Part shown: positions 1 through 9,080 of the stretch, piece after piece
Position numbering within the stretch: position 1 is the stretch's first letter
Layout of the letters: the number at the start of each line of letters is the position of its first letter
Assembly: GCF_011038965.1 (NCBI RefSeq)
Contig: NZ_JAAKEB010000011.1
Coordinates: forward strand, 17,214-81,213
Source of the DNA: Adlercreutzia sp. ZJ141
GTDB lineage: Bacteria; Actinomycetota; Coriobacteriia; Coriobacteriales; Eggerthellaceae
Length of the DNA stretch: 64,000 nt
Direction of reading: 5' to 3'
The notes under the pieces: generated by a model
The model's database searches: none
Told to the model about the DNA's origin: nothing
The model's input: only the letters and a program-made list of their open reading frames with translations
Translations under genes and position numbers: made by a program

Positions 1-2972
1 GCAATATCGGCAATAATATCGGCTGTTGTCATAACTTTCACAGTTCTACTCGGCATAGAATTCAAGAAAGCACGCCCGTACGACTTGGTAAGCAACCGCT
101 TGTCGGCAAGTATGAGCGCACCGGTATCATCGGCTTTCCGAATAAGTCGTCCAGCCGCTTGCTTCGTTTCCAAGATCGCCTGAGGAAGCACGTACTTGCG
201 CCACGCCTGATCATCGCGCGCAGCGCGCTCGCACGACAAGGGATCAGTCGGTTTCGCAAAGGGAAGCTTCGGAATGATTATTCCTTTCAACGTAGCCCCT
301 GGTGCGTCGAATCCCTCCCAAAAGCTCTTCAAAGCAAACAGTGATAAATGCTCGTCTGCGAGAAAATCGTCACGAAGACCCTTCACCGACACTCCCCACT
401 TCTGACAAACCAGTCGTAGGTCATGCGCTTTCAAACAAGGCTGTACCTCGTTAAAACAGGCTTCCATTTCACGGCGATTCGTAAATAGTGTAAGCATTGA
501 ACCCTGCTGTGCAATATGAGTGGCAATCAGCAGCGATTGTAATTTACTCAAATACGAAGGATCCATTGGCTCGGGTATGTCAGATACCACATAGATAATC
601 ATATTCGTATCAAAGTCATAACTAGAATCAAGCATGCAGGTGCGTGCGTGCGAGAATTCACCAGTATTTAAACCCAACGCCGATTCAAACGCAGTAAACG
701 TTCCATTCACCGACAACGTTGCGGAAGCAAACACCACCGAATGGGTTCGGGCGAATAGTGTTTCGTTTAGCTTGCCTCCTACCTCTACCAGCAACGCTTC
801 TTGTTTTTCCATAACGCGATCCTGCTTGCGGCTTACCGTCGCTGAATATGCGTATTTATCGCTTGGCGAACGGATAATCAGCTCTAACGCATTAATCTGC
901 CGTTTCGCCTCCATGGCAAGAGACGCGATCTCGCGTTGAACCTCGGCAGCACCCTCAACATCCTCAAGATAAGCAACAAGCTCCTGCGACGTAGTAACCA
1001 GCTTTTCTGCCGCGTCGATGAGCGTATCAGCAAACGTTGCCATATGGGCGAACGTAGCGCTGCGCCGTACGTCATCGTTTAACCACACTTCCGCAATGTC
1101 GTAGCCACGTCCCCGCTTACCGGGAGCGAAAAACACCATGTCCTTCATATGCTCTGCATATGCTGCTGCCGCTTCCGCATACATCTTTCCCGCTGACTTT
1201 GCGCGCGAAGTGAGCGTATAGAACAATGTTGCTTTCTCACCGTTGCCCCCGGCATCGACTCGTCGTTCAGCTGCGATAAACACGTTGCGAGCCGATTCAT
1301 CGGCACCTGCGCGTGCAGCTGCTCGCAGCAGATCTTCTGCTTCTAAGCTCACCGAAAACGCTCGGCGTGCTTCCTGTTCTGCTCCATGAGCCTCATCAAC
1401 AACCCAATACCGCACCGGAGGTAAAAGCCCTCCATCGGCAGCAAGGTCGCAGAACAGTAAACTATGATTCGTCACAATAATATCAGCGTGCTCAGCGTGG
1501 CGACGCTGCCCGTGAACAAAGCACGACGTGTTGAAATACGGGCATTTCCTTCTCAAACAATCATGGCTCGTCGTAGTAACAGCCTTTCGCGGAAGCACGC
1601 GGTAATCAAGCTTCAGGGAATCCATATCGTCATATTCGGTTTGCTCAATATACGACAGTAGCGCCGCAATCGCAGGAGCCTGCGATACGCTTTTGCCCGC
1701 CACCTCTTTCATATGCGCACCCGAAGCAGCAATTTGGTCAATACGGCGCAAACAAGGGTAATGCGAAAAACCTTTCAACGACGCATAGGTAAGCGGACTC
1801 ATATCGGGATACGTATCTTGTAAAGCCGCAGCGAGAGCGGGAAGCTCATGGTACACCAGCTGATCAAGTAATGCGTTTGTTTTCGTCGCCACACCGACGG
1901 TAATGTTGTTCCGTTTCGCGAGAAGTACCGACGGCACCAGATACGCCATCGATTTTCCCACTCCAGTACCCGCCTCAACAATTAAGTTCTCACTGCGTTC
2001 AAATGCAGCTCCCACTACGCAACCCATAGTACACTGTTCTTTGCGAGGTTCGTAGTCATCATACATGCGGCCGAGTAACCCGTCTCGGGAAAACAATTCA
2101 CTTAGTTCGTTACTCGAAGGAAACGTAAGATTCCTTATAGGATCAGCTGCTATATCGTCTGCATCAGCCTTTGCGTTAAATTCCCGAGTACACACCCTTG
2201 CATCGCGAATCGAACGCAACGAAAAACGAGGAATGGCAGTATTGGCTGCTTTCTGGCGAGTGATCTCATCGAACACGATACGGCTCGACCATTCTTCCTG
2301 TGATGCCAAGCTAGCAATGAACGCTGTGAGATTCAGGGGCATTTCATACACTGCAGCAAACAGTACACGTAACACGGCGCACGTAGACGCCACATCATCG
2401 TCGGCACGATGTGTCGATAAAGGAAGTCCGAACGCTTTCACCAAATCGATCAGACGATGCGACTTTAAACGGGGAAGAGCAATACGCGACAGATCAAGCG
2501 AATCGATCCATGTGTTTTCAAGGAGCGGATACCCGCTGGGATGCCGTGTAGTAAACGTGCGATCAAAATCTACGTTATGGGCAACCAGTTTAGCATCGCC
2601 TGCGAATTCCACCAAACCTGCAAGTGCTTCGTTAGGGGAAGGGGCATCGATCACATCTTCATCATGAATATTGGTTAGTCGAGCAACCTCTTCGGGAATG
2701 GGTTTACCGGGATTCACGAACGTTACATACCAATCGATGATCTTTCCTTGTTCCATACGTGCTGCCGCAATTTGGATCAGTTCGTCATGATTGAACGAAA
2801 AACCTGTTGTCTCAGTATCTATAACAACGATATTGTGGTCTAAATCGCCAAAATCGTGCGACTTTGCCACTTCAGTAAGCGAAGCGTATCGGAATACAAT
2901 CTCGTCGGGCGTCCCATCGCTGATAAACGCATTCAATGCCGCAGGTATTCCAGTTATATGCTTATTTTCCAT
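1..2972 (-). CDS. dinG: DinG-type helicase with N-terminal DEDDh exonuclease domain (C-terminus cut by window edge)
   Basis: Reading the minus strand from ATG at 2972 (preceded by a GGTGGGG ribosome site) gives an open frame of about 990 residues to the window edge. Residues 48-56 carry the DEDDh exonuclease motif VVIDTETTG (D52, E54), with HNVDFD further on, as in PolC or DnaQ-type proofreading domains. A superfamily 2 helicase follows: Walker A AGTGVGKS near residue 335, a cysteine cluster (CLRRKCPYFNTSC) expected to bind an Fe-S cluster as in XPD/DinG, DEAH box VVDEAHG near 525, and motif VI QAAGRLIRK near 940. Family members unwind DNA with 5'-3' polarity. The frame is intact and only the last few residues should be missing. 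The fused exonuclease is known in Gram-positive DinG proteins. Confidence 0.92.
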   Translation of the reverse strand, partial: MENKHITGIPAALNAFISDGTPDEIVFRYASLTEVAKSHDFGDLDHNIVVIDTETTGFSFNHDELIQIAAARMEQGKIIDWYVTFVNPGKPIPEEVARLTNIHDEDVIDAPSPNEALAGLVEFAGDAKLVAHNVDFDRTFTTRHPSGYPLLENTWIDSLDLSRIALPRLKSHRLIDLVKAFGLPLSTHRADDDVASTCAVLRVLFAAVYEMPLNLTAFIASLASQEEWSSRIVFDEITRQKAANTAIPRFSLRSIRDARVCTREFNAKADADDIAADPIRNLTFPSSNELSELFSRDGLLGRMYDDYEPRKEQCTMGCVVGAAFERSENLIVEAGTGVGKSMAYLVPSVLLAKRNNITVGVATKTNALLDQLVYHELPALAAALQDTYPDMSPLTYASLKGFSHYPCLRRIDQIAASGAHMKEVAGKSVSQAPAIAALLSYIEQTEYDDMDSLKLDYRVLPRKAVTTTSHDCLRRKCPYFNTSCFVHGQRRHAEHADIIVTNHSLLFCDLAADGGLLPPVRYWVVDEAHGAEQEARRAFSVSLEAEDLLRAAARAGADESARNVFIAAERRVDAGGNGEKATLFYTLTSRAKSAGKMYAEAAAAYAEHMKDMVFFAPGKRGRGYDIAEVWLNDDVRRSATFAHMATFADTLIDAAEKLVTTSQELVAYLEDVEGAAEVQREIASLAMEAKRQINALELIIRSPSDKYAYSATVSRKQDRVMEKQEALLVEVGGKLNETLFARTHSVVFASATLSVNGTFTAFESALGLNTGEFSHARTCMLDSSYDFDTNMIIYVVSDIPEPMDPSYLSKLQSLLIATHIAQQGSMLTLFTNRREMEACFNEVQPCLKAHDLRLVCQKWGVSVKGLRDDFLADEHLSLFALKSFWEGFDAPGATLKGIIIPKLPFAKPTDPLSCERAARDDQAWRKYVLPQAILETKQAAGRLIRKADDTGALILADKRLLTKSYGRAFLNSMPSRTVKVMTTADIIADI

Positions 2973-3060
2973 ACGCCCCACCTTATCATCTATCATACAT
3001 TCAGCAGGTCATACTACCCCAAACACAGCTGCTGGTCCCACCACGGACGAAAGGAATCCC

Positions 3061-3705
3061 GTGCTTACCGACAAATTCTTCGGTTCCTACGAGCGCTTCA
3101 GTACTCCTTCAAAAAAAGAGGCGGCGGTTCTATTAGGAGCCGACAATCTTGTTGGCGACCGCTACGATATCGTTTTCAAAACAGAAAACCACGTTTCAAT
3201 CGCCTGGCTGAAAAACCGTTTCGACGGAGAGGTTGGATTTTTTAACGCAAATGTTTCGAGAACACTACGTGTCCTTTCTGCACGCGGATGGAAATTGAAC
3301 GCAGTACTTTCATTTATCGCATATTCCGATATCCCCGAACCAGGTGAATATTGGGGTGAAATGGCTCTCATATGCTACGATCCCTCACTTGAAGAATCAT
3401 TCCTTCCGTTTGTGAGTAAATTTGGCAACGATATGGTCGACGGCAACCGACGTTCCCTTTTGCTAAACGATCATGAATTACAGAGTATTATCGATAGTAA
3501 TGGAAACTGGCTCCCTTCAACGAAGACTAAGTTGCCAACATTAGATAAGGGAACCGCATTCATTAAAACAAGGCGATCGTTTACGGAGAAAATGGTCGAA
3601 CACGGAAGAAAAGGGAATATAGGCTGCTATTTGATCAGCTGGGCATTTATTCTCTGCCTTATCGCTTTCGTTGCTTTTATCCTGCATTCTTTCGGGCTGT
3701 TTTAA
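3061..3705 (+). CDS. Conserved hypothetical protein with C-terminal membrane anchor
   Basis: This 214-residue frame is read from GTG at 3061, preceded by GAAAGGA at a good distance. The frame stays open upstream to 2791, but that part lies antisense to dinG and has no ribosome site. The body is soluble-looking with many aromatic and charged residues. The last 30 residues form one hydrophobic segment (about 185-212, ending FILHSFGLF), so the protein is probably tail-anchored. No catalytic motif was recognised. It is divergent from dinG and convergent with ddl, and shares a terminator with ddl. Function unknown. Confidence 0.7.
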   Translation: MLTDKFFGSYERFSTPSKKEAAVLLGADNLVGDRYDIVFKTENHVSIAWLKNRFDGEVGFFNANVSRTLRVLSARGWKLNAVLSFIAYSDIPEPGEYWGEMALICYDPSLEESFLPFVSKFGNDMVDGNRRSLLLNDHELQSIIDSNGNWLPSTKTKLPTLDKGTAFIKTRRSFTEKMVEHGRKGNIGCYLISWAFILCLIAFVAFILHSFGLF

Positions 3706-3747
3706 TACCTCATCAAGAAAGAATACTTCGTATAACACCTCCCGATG

Positions 3748-3780
3748 AAAGAAAAGCCCCTCGATAGGGGCTTTTCTTTC
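3748..3780. terminator. Bidirectional intrinsic terminator
   Basis: A long perfect stem (AAAGAAAAGCCCCT, loop CGAT, then its complement) lies between two convergent genes. A-rich and T-rich flanks on both strands let it end both transcripts. Confidence 0.85.
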
Positions 3781-3787
3781 ACATTAC

Positions 3788-4741
3788 CTAGTTTGAAGTT
3801 TTTAAAGCATCTCGTATCAACATAGTACAAAGTTCAGGAAAGCTAATTCCCGCTGCGCGAGCGGCATCGGGAAGCAGCGATGTACTCGTCATTCCGGGAA
3901 GTGTGTTTGTTTCCAACACCCAACACTCCCCGTTCTCGTCGAGAATAATATCGGTTCGCGAAACCCCCGAACATCCTAGTGCCTTATGTGCTCGAATAGC
4001 AAGATCTTGCGCACGACAGGTCGTTTCACTAGAAATACGTGCAGGACATATGTGTTCAGAGCCACCAGGGGCGTATTTCGACTCAAAGTCGTAGAACTCA
4101 CTTTTTGGTACGATTTCAATTACAGGTAGCGCTTTTGTTGTATCGTGATCATCCACAACAGCTACCGTCAACTCAGTTCCCTGAACGTAGCGTTCTATCA
4201 ACACCTCGGTATCAATATCAAACGCCTGGTTTATCGCATCGGCTATTTCTTGTTCCCCTTTAACGATAAACACGCCAAGTGCGCTTCCTTCAGTCCCAGG
4301 CTTCACCACACAGTGTTCCCCAACGGTATTTACGATTTCCTTTAGAGAATACTCATTATCAATATGGAGGGTGATTGATAAAGGAGTTGGAATGTCGTTT
4401 TGAGTATAGAACAGTTTTGCCTTTGCTTTATCCATAGCTAAAGCACTCGCCCACACGTTTGACCCGGTGTATGGTAACCCAATCATTTCAAGCATACCTT
4501 GCAGCGTACCATCTTCACCGTATTTACCATGCATACATAAGAAGGCAACGTCGAAATCACCGGTAATCAAAGATACGAGGTCATCGTTCGACGCCGGATC
4601 GAGCATGGTAACCGAATAACCCGCTTCTCTAAGTGCTTCATAAGCACCCTTACCAGAAGCGAGAGAAATCTCTCGCTCGCCGCTCTTTCCGCCAGCAAGC
4701 AATGCGACACTGCATGAGCTCGGATTCAACGTGTTCACCAC
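3788..4741 (-). CDS. ddl: D-alanine--D-alanine ligase
   Basis: An ATP-grasp enzyme of 317 residues that joins two D-alanines for the peptidoglycan stem peptide in the cytoplasm. Near the N-terminus it has LLAGGKSGEREISLASG, then HGKYGEDGTLQGMLEM and YTGSNVWASALAMDK. The serine-loop equivalent reads GTEGSALGV, and the omega loop FESKYAPGG keeps the Lys-Tyr pair expected of D-Ala-D-Ala rather than D-Ala-D-Lac ligases. The C-terminal metal-binding motif is LETNTLPGMT. Length is typical. It is a single gene, not in a mur cluster, and ends at the shared terminator with the 3061 gene. Confidence 0.95.
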   Translation of the reverse strand: MVNTLNPSSCSVALLAGGKSGEREISLASGKGAYEALREAGYSVTMLDPASNDDLVSLITGDFDVAFLCMHGKYGEDGTLQGMLEMIGLPYTGSNVWASALAMDKAKAKLFYTQNDIPTPLSITLHIDNEYSLKEIVNTVGEHCVVKPGTEGSALGVFIVKGEQEIADAINQAFDIDTEVLIERYVQGTELTVAVVDDHDTTKALPVIEIVPKSEFYDFESKYAPGGSEHICPARISSETTCRAQDLAIRAHKALGCSGVSRTDIILDENGECWVLETNTLPGMTSTSLLPDAARAAGISFPELCTMLIRDALKTSN

Positions 4742-4822
4742 AACTCCTTTTCGCTATATTATTCGGCTCATGCAGTATAGCAAAACGCCCTCTTATCAGC
4801 GCAGCTCGCCGTACAATGCGCA

Positions 4823-4838
4823 TGTTTCACGTGAAACA
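4823..4838. promoter_or_regulatory. parS: parS site 1
   Basis: The perfect 16-bp palindrome TGTTTCACGTGAAACA matches the ParB/Spo0J consensus. It lies just upstream of the -10 element of rlmN. Confidence 0.9.
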
Positions 4839-4840
4839 GG

Positions 4841-4846
4841 TATAAT
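4841..4846 (+). promoter_or_regulatory. Putative -10 element of rlmN
   Basis: A perfect TATAAT sits only 7 bases before the rlmN ATG, so transcription would begin at or next to the start codon and the message would be leaderless. No ribosome site is visible before the ATG. No good -35 is visible, and parS site 1 occupies the spacer. Confidence 0.5.
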
Positions 4847-4853
4847 CTTCCTT

Positions 4854-5885
4854 ATGGAAACTCATATCAAAACATATTCACCAAATCAGCTATCAGTTCT
4901 CATGAAAGAACTCGGAGAAAGTCCTTTTCGCGCTCGTCAGCTCGAAGAATGGCTTTATGTTCACCATGTTGACTCATACGACAAGATGACTAACCTCCCA
5001 AAAGCGTTACGATCAACCCTTTCAGAGATATATCCACTCTATACACCATCAATCATTAATAAGCGTATTTCGAAAGACGGAACAAGAAAGTACATTATCG
5101 AATTTCACGACAACACCTGTGTTGAAACCGTTGCTATTCCCTCAAAGAACGATTCGCGGTTAACAGTTTGTTTCTCTACTCAAATCGGATGCCCAATGGC
5201 TTGTGACTTTTGCGCTACAGGAAAAGAGAGTTTTATTCGAAACCTTTTCCCAGGGGAAATCGTTGACCAGGTTCTTTTAGCACAAGAAGATATGGGAAAA
5301 CGTGTTACCAATATCGTCGGTATGGGACAAGGTGAACCATTTCTCAATTATGATAACGTTCTTGCTGCGCTACGCATTCTCAACAATCCAAAAGGAATAG
5401 CTCTCGGTGCACGACACATCAGCTTATCAACCTGCGGTGTACTGTCAGGTATTCAACGGCTTGCTTCAGAACCAGAACAATTCACGCTTGCCGTATCTCT
5501 ACACTCTGCAGTGCAGGAAACTCGCGATTATCTGATGCCAAAGGTTGCATGTTTTCCTCTTCCCGACCTTCGGAAAGAACTCCAGTCTTATATCAGAGCA
5601 ACGAAACGACGTGTTACATTCGAATATATCATGATCCGAAACGTTAATGATCAGCCAAGTGATCTTCAAGCATTACTTCGTTTTTGTAAAGGTCTTCTCT
5701 GTCATATTAATCTTATTCCTATCAATTCCATTAAGGATTCCCCTTATCAACCCTCATCTGCTGCAGTAATAAAGAAATGGGTTTCAGAAATAACCAATAG
5801 TGGTATAGAAGTAACAATACGTGATTCTCGCGGAAGTGACATTGCGGGAGCATGTGGACAATTAAAGCAAACACATTTGCTATAA
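4854..5885 (+). CDS. rlmN: Dual-specificity rRNA/tRNA adenine-C2 methyltransferase RlmN
   Basis: A radical SAM methylase of 343 residues that makes 2-methyladenosine at 23S rRNA A2503 and tRNA A37. The Fe-S ligands are C113, C117 and C120 (CPMACDFC). The two further conserved cysteines are present at 106 and 334 (the latter in DIAGACGQL). VETVAIP and the MGQGEPFLNYD signature also fit the family. The frame is open to 4731, but ATG 4854 is the only start that gives normal RlmN length. It converges on parB, with a hairpin terminator between. Confidence 0.95.
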   Translation: METHIKTYSPNQLSVLMKELGESPFRARQLEEWLYVHHVDSYDKMTNLPKALRSTLSEIYPLYTPSIINKRISKDGTRKYIIEFHDNTCVETVAIPSKNDSRLTVCFSTQIGCPMACDFCATGKESFIRNLFPGEIVDQVLLAQEDMGKRVTNIVGMGQGEPFLNYDNVLAALRILNNPKGIALGARHISLSTCGVLSGIQRLASEPEQFTLAVSLHSAVQETRDYLMPKVACFPLPDLRKELQSYIRATKRRVTFEYIMIRNVNDQPSDLQALLRFCKGLLCHINLIPINSIKDSPYQPSSAAVIKKWVSEITNSGIEVTIRDSRGSDIAGACGQLKQTHLL

Positions 5886-5961
5886 AACTAAGATACTATC
5901 CTTATATTAGATTCTTCTCTTTCTTGATTTCTTATCCTTAAACACTTACTAGTATTGAAAG

Positions 5962-5998
5962 AGTGCGAGCTCCTTGGAAATGAGAAGGAGCTCGCACT
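5962..5998. terminator. Hairpin terminator between rlmN and parB
   Basis: Perfect 14-bp arms (AGTGCGAGCTCCTT and complement) around a 9-base loop, between convergent genes. T-rich tails are weak on both sides. Confidence 0.7.
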
Positions 5999-6025
5999 AA
6001 TTGTTTATGTAATAAGAATCAATCT

Positions 6026-6067
6026 TCGTTAACATCAATGTTTCACGTGAAACATTGATGTTAACGA
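6026..6067. promoter_or_regulatory. parS: parS site 2 inside a 42-bp perfect palindrome
   Basis: The 16-bp parS core is at 6039-6054. The symmetry continues 13 bp on each side (TCGTTAACATCAA and its complement) without a mismatch. It lies six bases beyond the parB stop codon and could also act as a transcript-end hairpin for parB. Confidence 0.9.
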
Positions 6068-6072
6068 TTGTT

Positions 6073-7182
6073 CTACTCGGAAGATAATTGATTAAACAGA
6101 CGTTTCAAATCTTCTTCGTCTTTAAACTCAATTTCGATTTTATTTTTCCCTTTAACTGACTTAACGCGAACAGGTGCACTTAACACTTTCTTAAGCTCAG
6201 TAGCAACTTTCTTATATGAATCAGGTAACGGTGCACGAGATTGCTTTGCTGCCGATGTTTTACCAGACATTAACCGTGCAATCGCTTCCGCTTCACGCAC
6301 TGAAAGAGTTTCTTGTAATAGCTTATCAGTTAGTTTTTGTCGTCCCTCTTGTGTGGGAATAGATAAGATAGCACGCGCATGACCCGCAGTAATTTTCTCT
6401 TCAAACAGTAATTGCTGGGCGTCTTCAGGAAGATCAAGCAACCGTAATGCATTCGCTACCGTTGAACGACCTTTCGACATTGCTTGAGCAACTTCGGCCT
6501 GCGTCATACCACGACGCTCCATCATTCTCCGATATCCATATGCCTCTTCAATTGGATTCAAATCAGAACGCTGAAGATTCTCAACCAATGCAAGCTCTAA
6601 AGCCTGATCATTGTCCGCTTCTTTAATTCGAACAGGAACAGTTTTCAAATCAATTAATTTGCATGCCTGCCATCTGCGTTCACCTGCAATGATCTGATAT
6701 CTTTCTCCATCAATCGAACGAACCAAAATGGGTTGAAGTAACCCATCCTTCTCTATTGAAGCGGCTAGTTCTTCTAATTCTTCTCGTTTGAAGTTTGTTC
6801 GGGGCTGATCAGGATTCGGCTCAATTAAGTCGATAGATATTTCATCGGTAATTTGTTTGGAAACAACACTGATAGATATATCCTCACTACTAACAGCTTG
6901 ATTAAGATCTTCTATTATCACTGAATGTACTTCGTTTTCTCGAGCTTGTTCTGCTCGCTGTTCAGGAGTCATTTTAACGGCTTTTATCGACTCTGATGGT
7001 ACATCTTCACCTTCTACCATTACACGTGGAACAGGTTGAGTAGGCTTCACAACCTGGACAGATTGGGTAGGTTGCGTATGTTTGATCGGTTCAGGCTTCT
7101 CTTCTGGAATTGCCTCGTTATAAATACTACCCATAAGAGAATTTAAACCACGGCCTAAACCACTGCGTGTATTTTTAGCCAC
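6073..7182 (-). CDS. parB: Chromosome-partitioning protein ParB (parS-binding CTPase clamp)
   Basis: A 369-residue ParB/Spo0J. The N-terminus (MAKNTRSGLGRGLNSLMG) has the basic motif that stimulates ParA ATPase. A long proline- and glutamate-rich linker follows to about residue 112, longer than in many orthologues. The CTP-binding domain then shows PNPDQPR, GLLQPILVR and GERRWQA (about 167-173). A helix-turn-helix (TQAEVAQAMSKGRSTVANAL) recognises parS, and a C-terminal dimerisation domain ends the protein. It overlaps the parA end by 8 bases, so the two are probably translationally coupled. Several parS copies within 12 kb are its expected loading sites. Confidence 0.95.
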   Translation of the reverse strand: MAKNTRSGLGRGLNSLMGSIYNEAIPEEKPEPIKHTQPTQSVQVVKPTQPVPRVMVEGEDVPSESIKAVKMTPEQRAEQARENEVHSVIIEDLNQAVSSEDISISVVSKQITDEISIDLIEPNPDQPRTNFKREELEELAASIEKDGLLQPILVRSIDGERYQIIAGERRWQACKLIDLKTVPVRIKEADNDQALELALVENLQRSDLNPIEEAYGYRRMMERRGMTQAEVAQAMSKGRSTVANALRLLDLPEDAQQLLFEEKITAGHARAILSIPTQEGRQKLTDKLLQETLSVREAEAIARLMSGKTSAAKQSRAPLPDSYKKVATELKKVLSAPVRVKSVKGKNKIEIEFKDEEDLKRLFNQLSSE

Positions 7183-8182
7183 GGGAGATCACTTCCTTTG
7201 CAAGATCAACGTACGATTGCGCTCCTTTGCCGGCAGGATCATATTGAGTAATAGGCTGACCATAGCTCGGGGCTTCTGATAATTTGACGGTTCGAGGAAT
7301 CATTGTCTCAAAAACAATTCTGCCGAAGTAATTTCTCACCTCTTCGACAACTTGTCGCGATAACGTCGTCCTTCCATCGTACATCGTCATAAGCACGCCA
7401 TAGATATCTAAACTTGGATTCAAGCGACTTTTGACACGATTCATCGAATCAAGAAGTTTTGTCACACCTTCCAATGCATAGAATTCACACTGAATTGGGA
7501 TTAACAATTTATCTGCTGCAACAAGAGCATTAACAGTTAATAAACCAAGAGAGGGAGGACAGTCGATAAAAACAAAATCATATCTCCCTCTCATCGTGCC
7601 AACAGCATCTTTAAGACGGTTTTCACGTGCCATCTCAGAAACAAGCTCAACTTCCGCACCAGCAAGGTTGATTGTTGCAGGAACAACGTCTAACCCTTCG
7701 TATACATCGGGAATAATAGCTTGCTCTATCGGCACATCGTTAAGTAATACGTCATAAATACAGTTTTGAACTGCACCTTTATCGATTCCTAAACCACTTG
7801 AAGAGTTTCCTTGTGGGTCAAGATCAATAAGCAAAACTTGTTTACCTATTTCACCAAGAGCAGCACCTAAGTTGATAGATGTTGTCGACTTACCAACTCC
7901 ACCCTTTTGATTAATGATAGCAATAACCTTTGTTTGACCAACAACGTGAGTTACTGGAGCCTTGTCAGCATACGACTTCAACGGACGGCTCTCAATCACG
8001 ACATCCCGCACCGGCTCGGGTTGTTTCACTTCTCGCTCAATAACGGGAGCAGCCTCAATATCTTCAATCGAATCTATTTGAGTAATTTCTTCTTTCGGTT
8101 CCTCAATAGTAGGACCAGGAGTTGCTGTTATTTCAGATTCCTTTTTATGTCTATCACGCTTCAAACTATCGAATAAGCCCAC
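7175..8182 (-). CDS. parA: Chromosome-partitioning ATPase ParA/Soj
   Basis: A deviant Walker ATPase of 335 residues. Walker A KGGVGKST is at 93-100, followed by IDLDPQGNSSSGLG and IDCPPSLGLLTVNAL. About 85 residues of acidic, proline-containing sequence precede the ATPase core, where most Soj proteins begin almost directly with it. The extension starts MGLFDSLKRD and may be an interaction tail, which is inference. It acts with ParB to move and separate origins. A degenerate parS lies upstream at 8228-8243, a possible autoregulatory site. Confidence 0.95.
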   Translation of the reverse strand: MGLFDSLKRDRHKKESEITATPGPTIEEPKEEITQIDSIEDIEAAPVIEREVKQPEPVRDVVIESRPLKSYADKAPVTHVVGQTKVIAIINQKGGVGKSTTSINLGAALGEIGKQVLLIDLDPQGNSSSGLGIDKGAVQNCIYDVLLNDVPIEQAIIPDVYEGLDVVPATINLAGAEVELVSEMARENRLKDAVGTMRGRYDFVFIDCPPSLGLLTVNALVAADKLLIPIQCEFYALEGVTKLLDSMNRVKSRLNPSLDIYGVLMTMYDGRTTLSRQVVEEVRNYFGRIVFETMIPRTVKLSEAPSYGQPITQYDPAGKGAQSYVDLAKEVISRG

Positions 8183-8227
8183 AGAAATCCCCTTTCATCG
8201 GACGATTCAAAGTATATACCTTCTCGA

Positions 8228-8243
8228 TGTTTCATATGAAACA
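8228..8243. promoter_or_regulatory. Degenerate parS-like palindrome upstream of parA
   Basis: TGTTTCATATGAAACA is a perfect palindrome that differs from parS only in the two central bases (CATATG instead of CACGTG). It sits between rsmG and parA, where the parAB promoter should be. Confidence 0.55.
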
Positions 8244-8281
8244 TTCGCTCTCACATCCGTTGAAGTAACTACTTTCCGGCG

Positions 8282-8923
8282 TTACAAAGGCTTCTTCTGA
8301 GCCATACCAACGTTTCGTGGTAGTTTTATTATTGGTTTCCCTTGCTTCTTAAAGCAGATAATTCTACGTGTTTTATCATCTAAAGAAACTGTTCGATCTG
8401 AAACGTATCTCATTGCAAGCTTTTCTTGTAACTCTAAAGCATGTCCCAATTCGTCATCATCAACGAGAGCTTTATAACAAACAAGTAAACCATTATCACA
8501 AAGCAAGGGACTCGATAGTTCCATAAGAATCGATAATTTAGCCAAGGCACGCGCTGTAACCACACTAAATTGCCCTGCTCTTTCCCTTCCAAGGTCTTCA
8601 ATTCTTCCCGTATATGTTGATACATTTTCCAACTCAAGCGTTTTTATAAATGAATCAAGAATAGCGGTCTTTTTTCGTACGGAATCAACTAAGAGGGTTT
8701 CACGACCTGTTTCAATGGCAAGCGGTATCCCTGGAAATCCAGCACCTGATCCAATATCAGCATATTTTCCTATAGGAGCGGCGTTTATTTCTTCTAATCC
8801 AATAAGGGAATCAGCAACATGAAGTCTCATTCCCTCATTTAAAGAAGAAATACGTGTTATGTTTGTTATCTTATTTGCTTCAATAACTAGCTCAAGATGC
8901 TTCCGAAGAAGATCGTCATGCAT
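8282..8923 (-). CDS. rsmG: 16S rRNA (guanine-N7)-methyltransferase RsmG (GidB)
   Basis: A Rossmann-fold SAM methylase of 213 residues, expected to modify G527 of 16S rRNA. The SAM-binding motif is YADIGSGAGFPGIPLAI, followed by LLVDSVRKKTAILDSF and VVTARALAKL. ATG 8923 was chosen because AAGGAG lies 5 bases upstream. The frame is open to 9007, but that adds 28 residues without family resemblance. It has its place in the classical origin-proximal cluster, upstream of parA. Confidence 0.92.
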   Translation of the reverse strand: MHDDLLRKHLELVIEANKITNITRISSLNEGMRLHVADSLIGLEEINAAPIGKYADIGSGAGFPGIPLAIETGRETLLVDSVRKKTAILDSFIKTLELENVSTYTGRIEDLGRERAGQFSVVTARALAKLSILMELSSPLLCDNGLLVCYKALVDDDELGHALELQEKLAMRYVSDRTVSLDDKTRRIICFKKQGKPIIKLPRNVGMAQKKPL

Positions 8924-9016
8924 GAAGGCTCCTTGGTTTTTAACTGGTTGAGCACTGTATCCTACCTGATTACTTATTTGTATACCACAGTGGAACTTCA
9001 TCTGCATGGCAAGAAT

Positions 9017-9056
9017 AGAAAAAGACTCCCCAGCTATATCAGCACTTGGGAGTCTT
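9017..9056 (-). terminator. Intrinsic terminator after jag
   Basis: On the minus strand AAGACTCCC and GGGAGTCTT flank a 17-base loop and are followed by TTTTTCTA. It separates the rpmH-to-jag transcript from rsmG-parAB. Confidence 0.8.
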
Positions 9057-9080
9057 CATAATCAAACTATGTATTCGATT

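Noticed and set aside
2065..2667. Plus-strand open frame of 200 codons
   Set aside because: It lies antisense to dinG, which has clear family motifs over its whole length.
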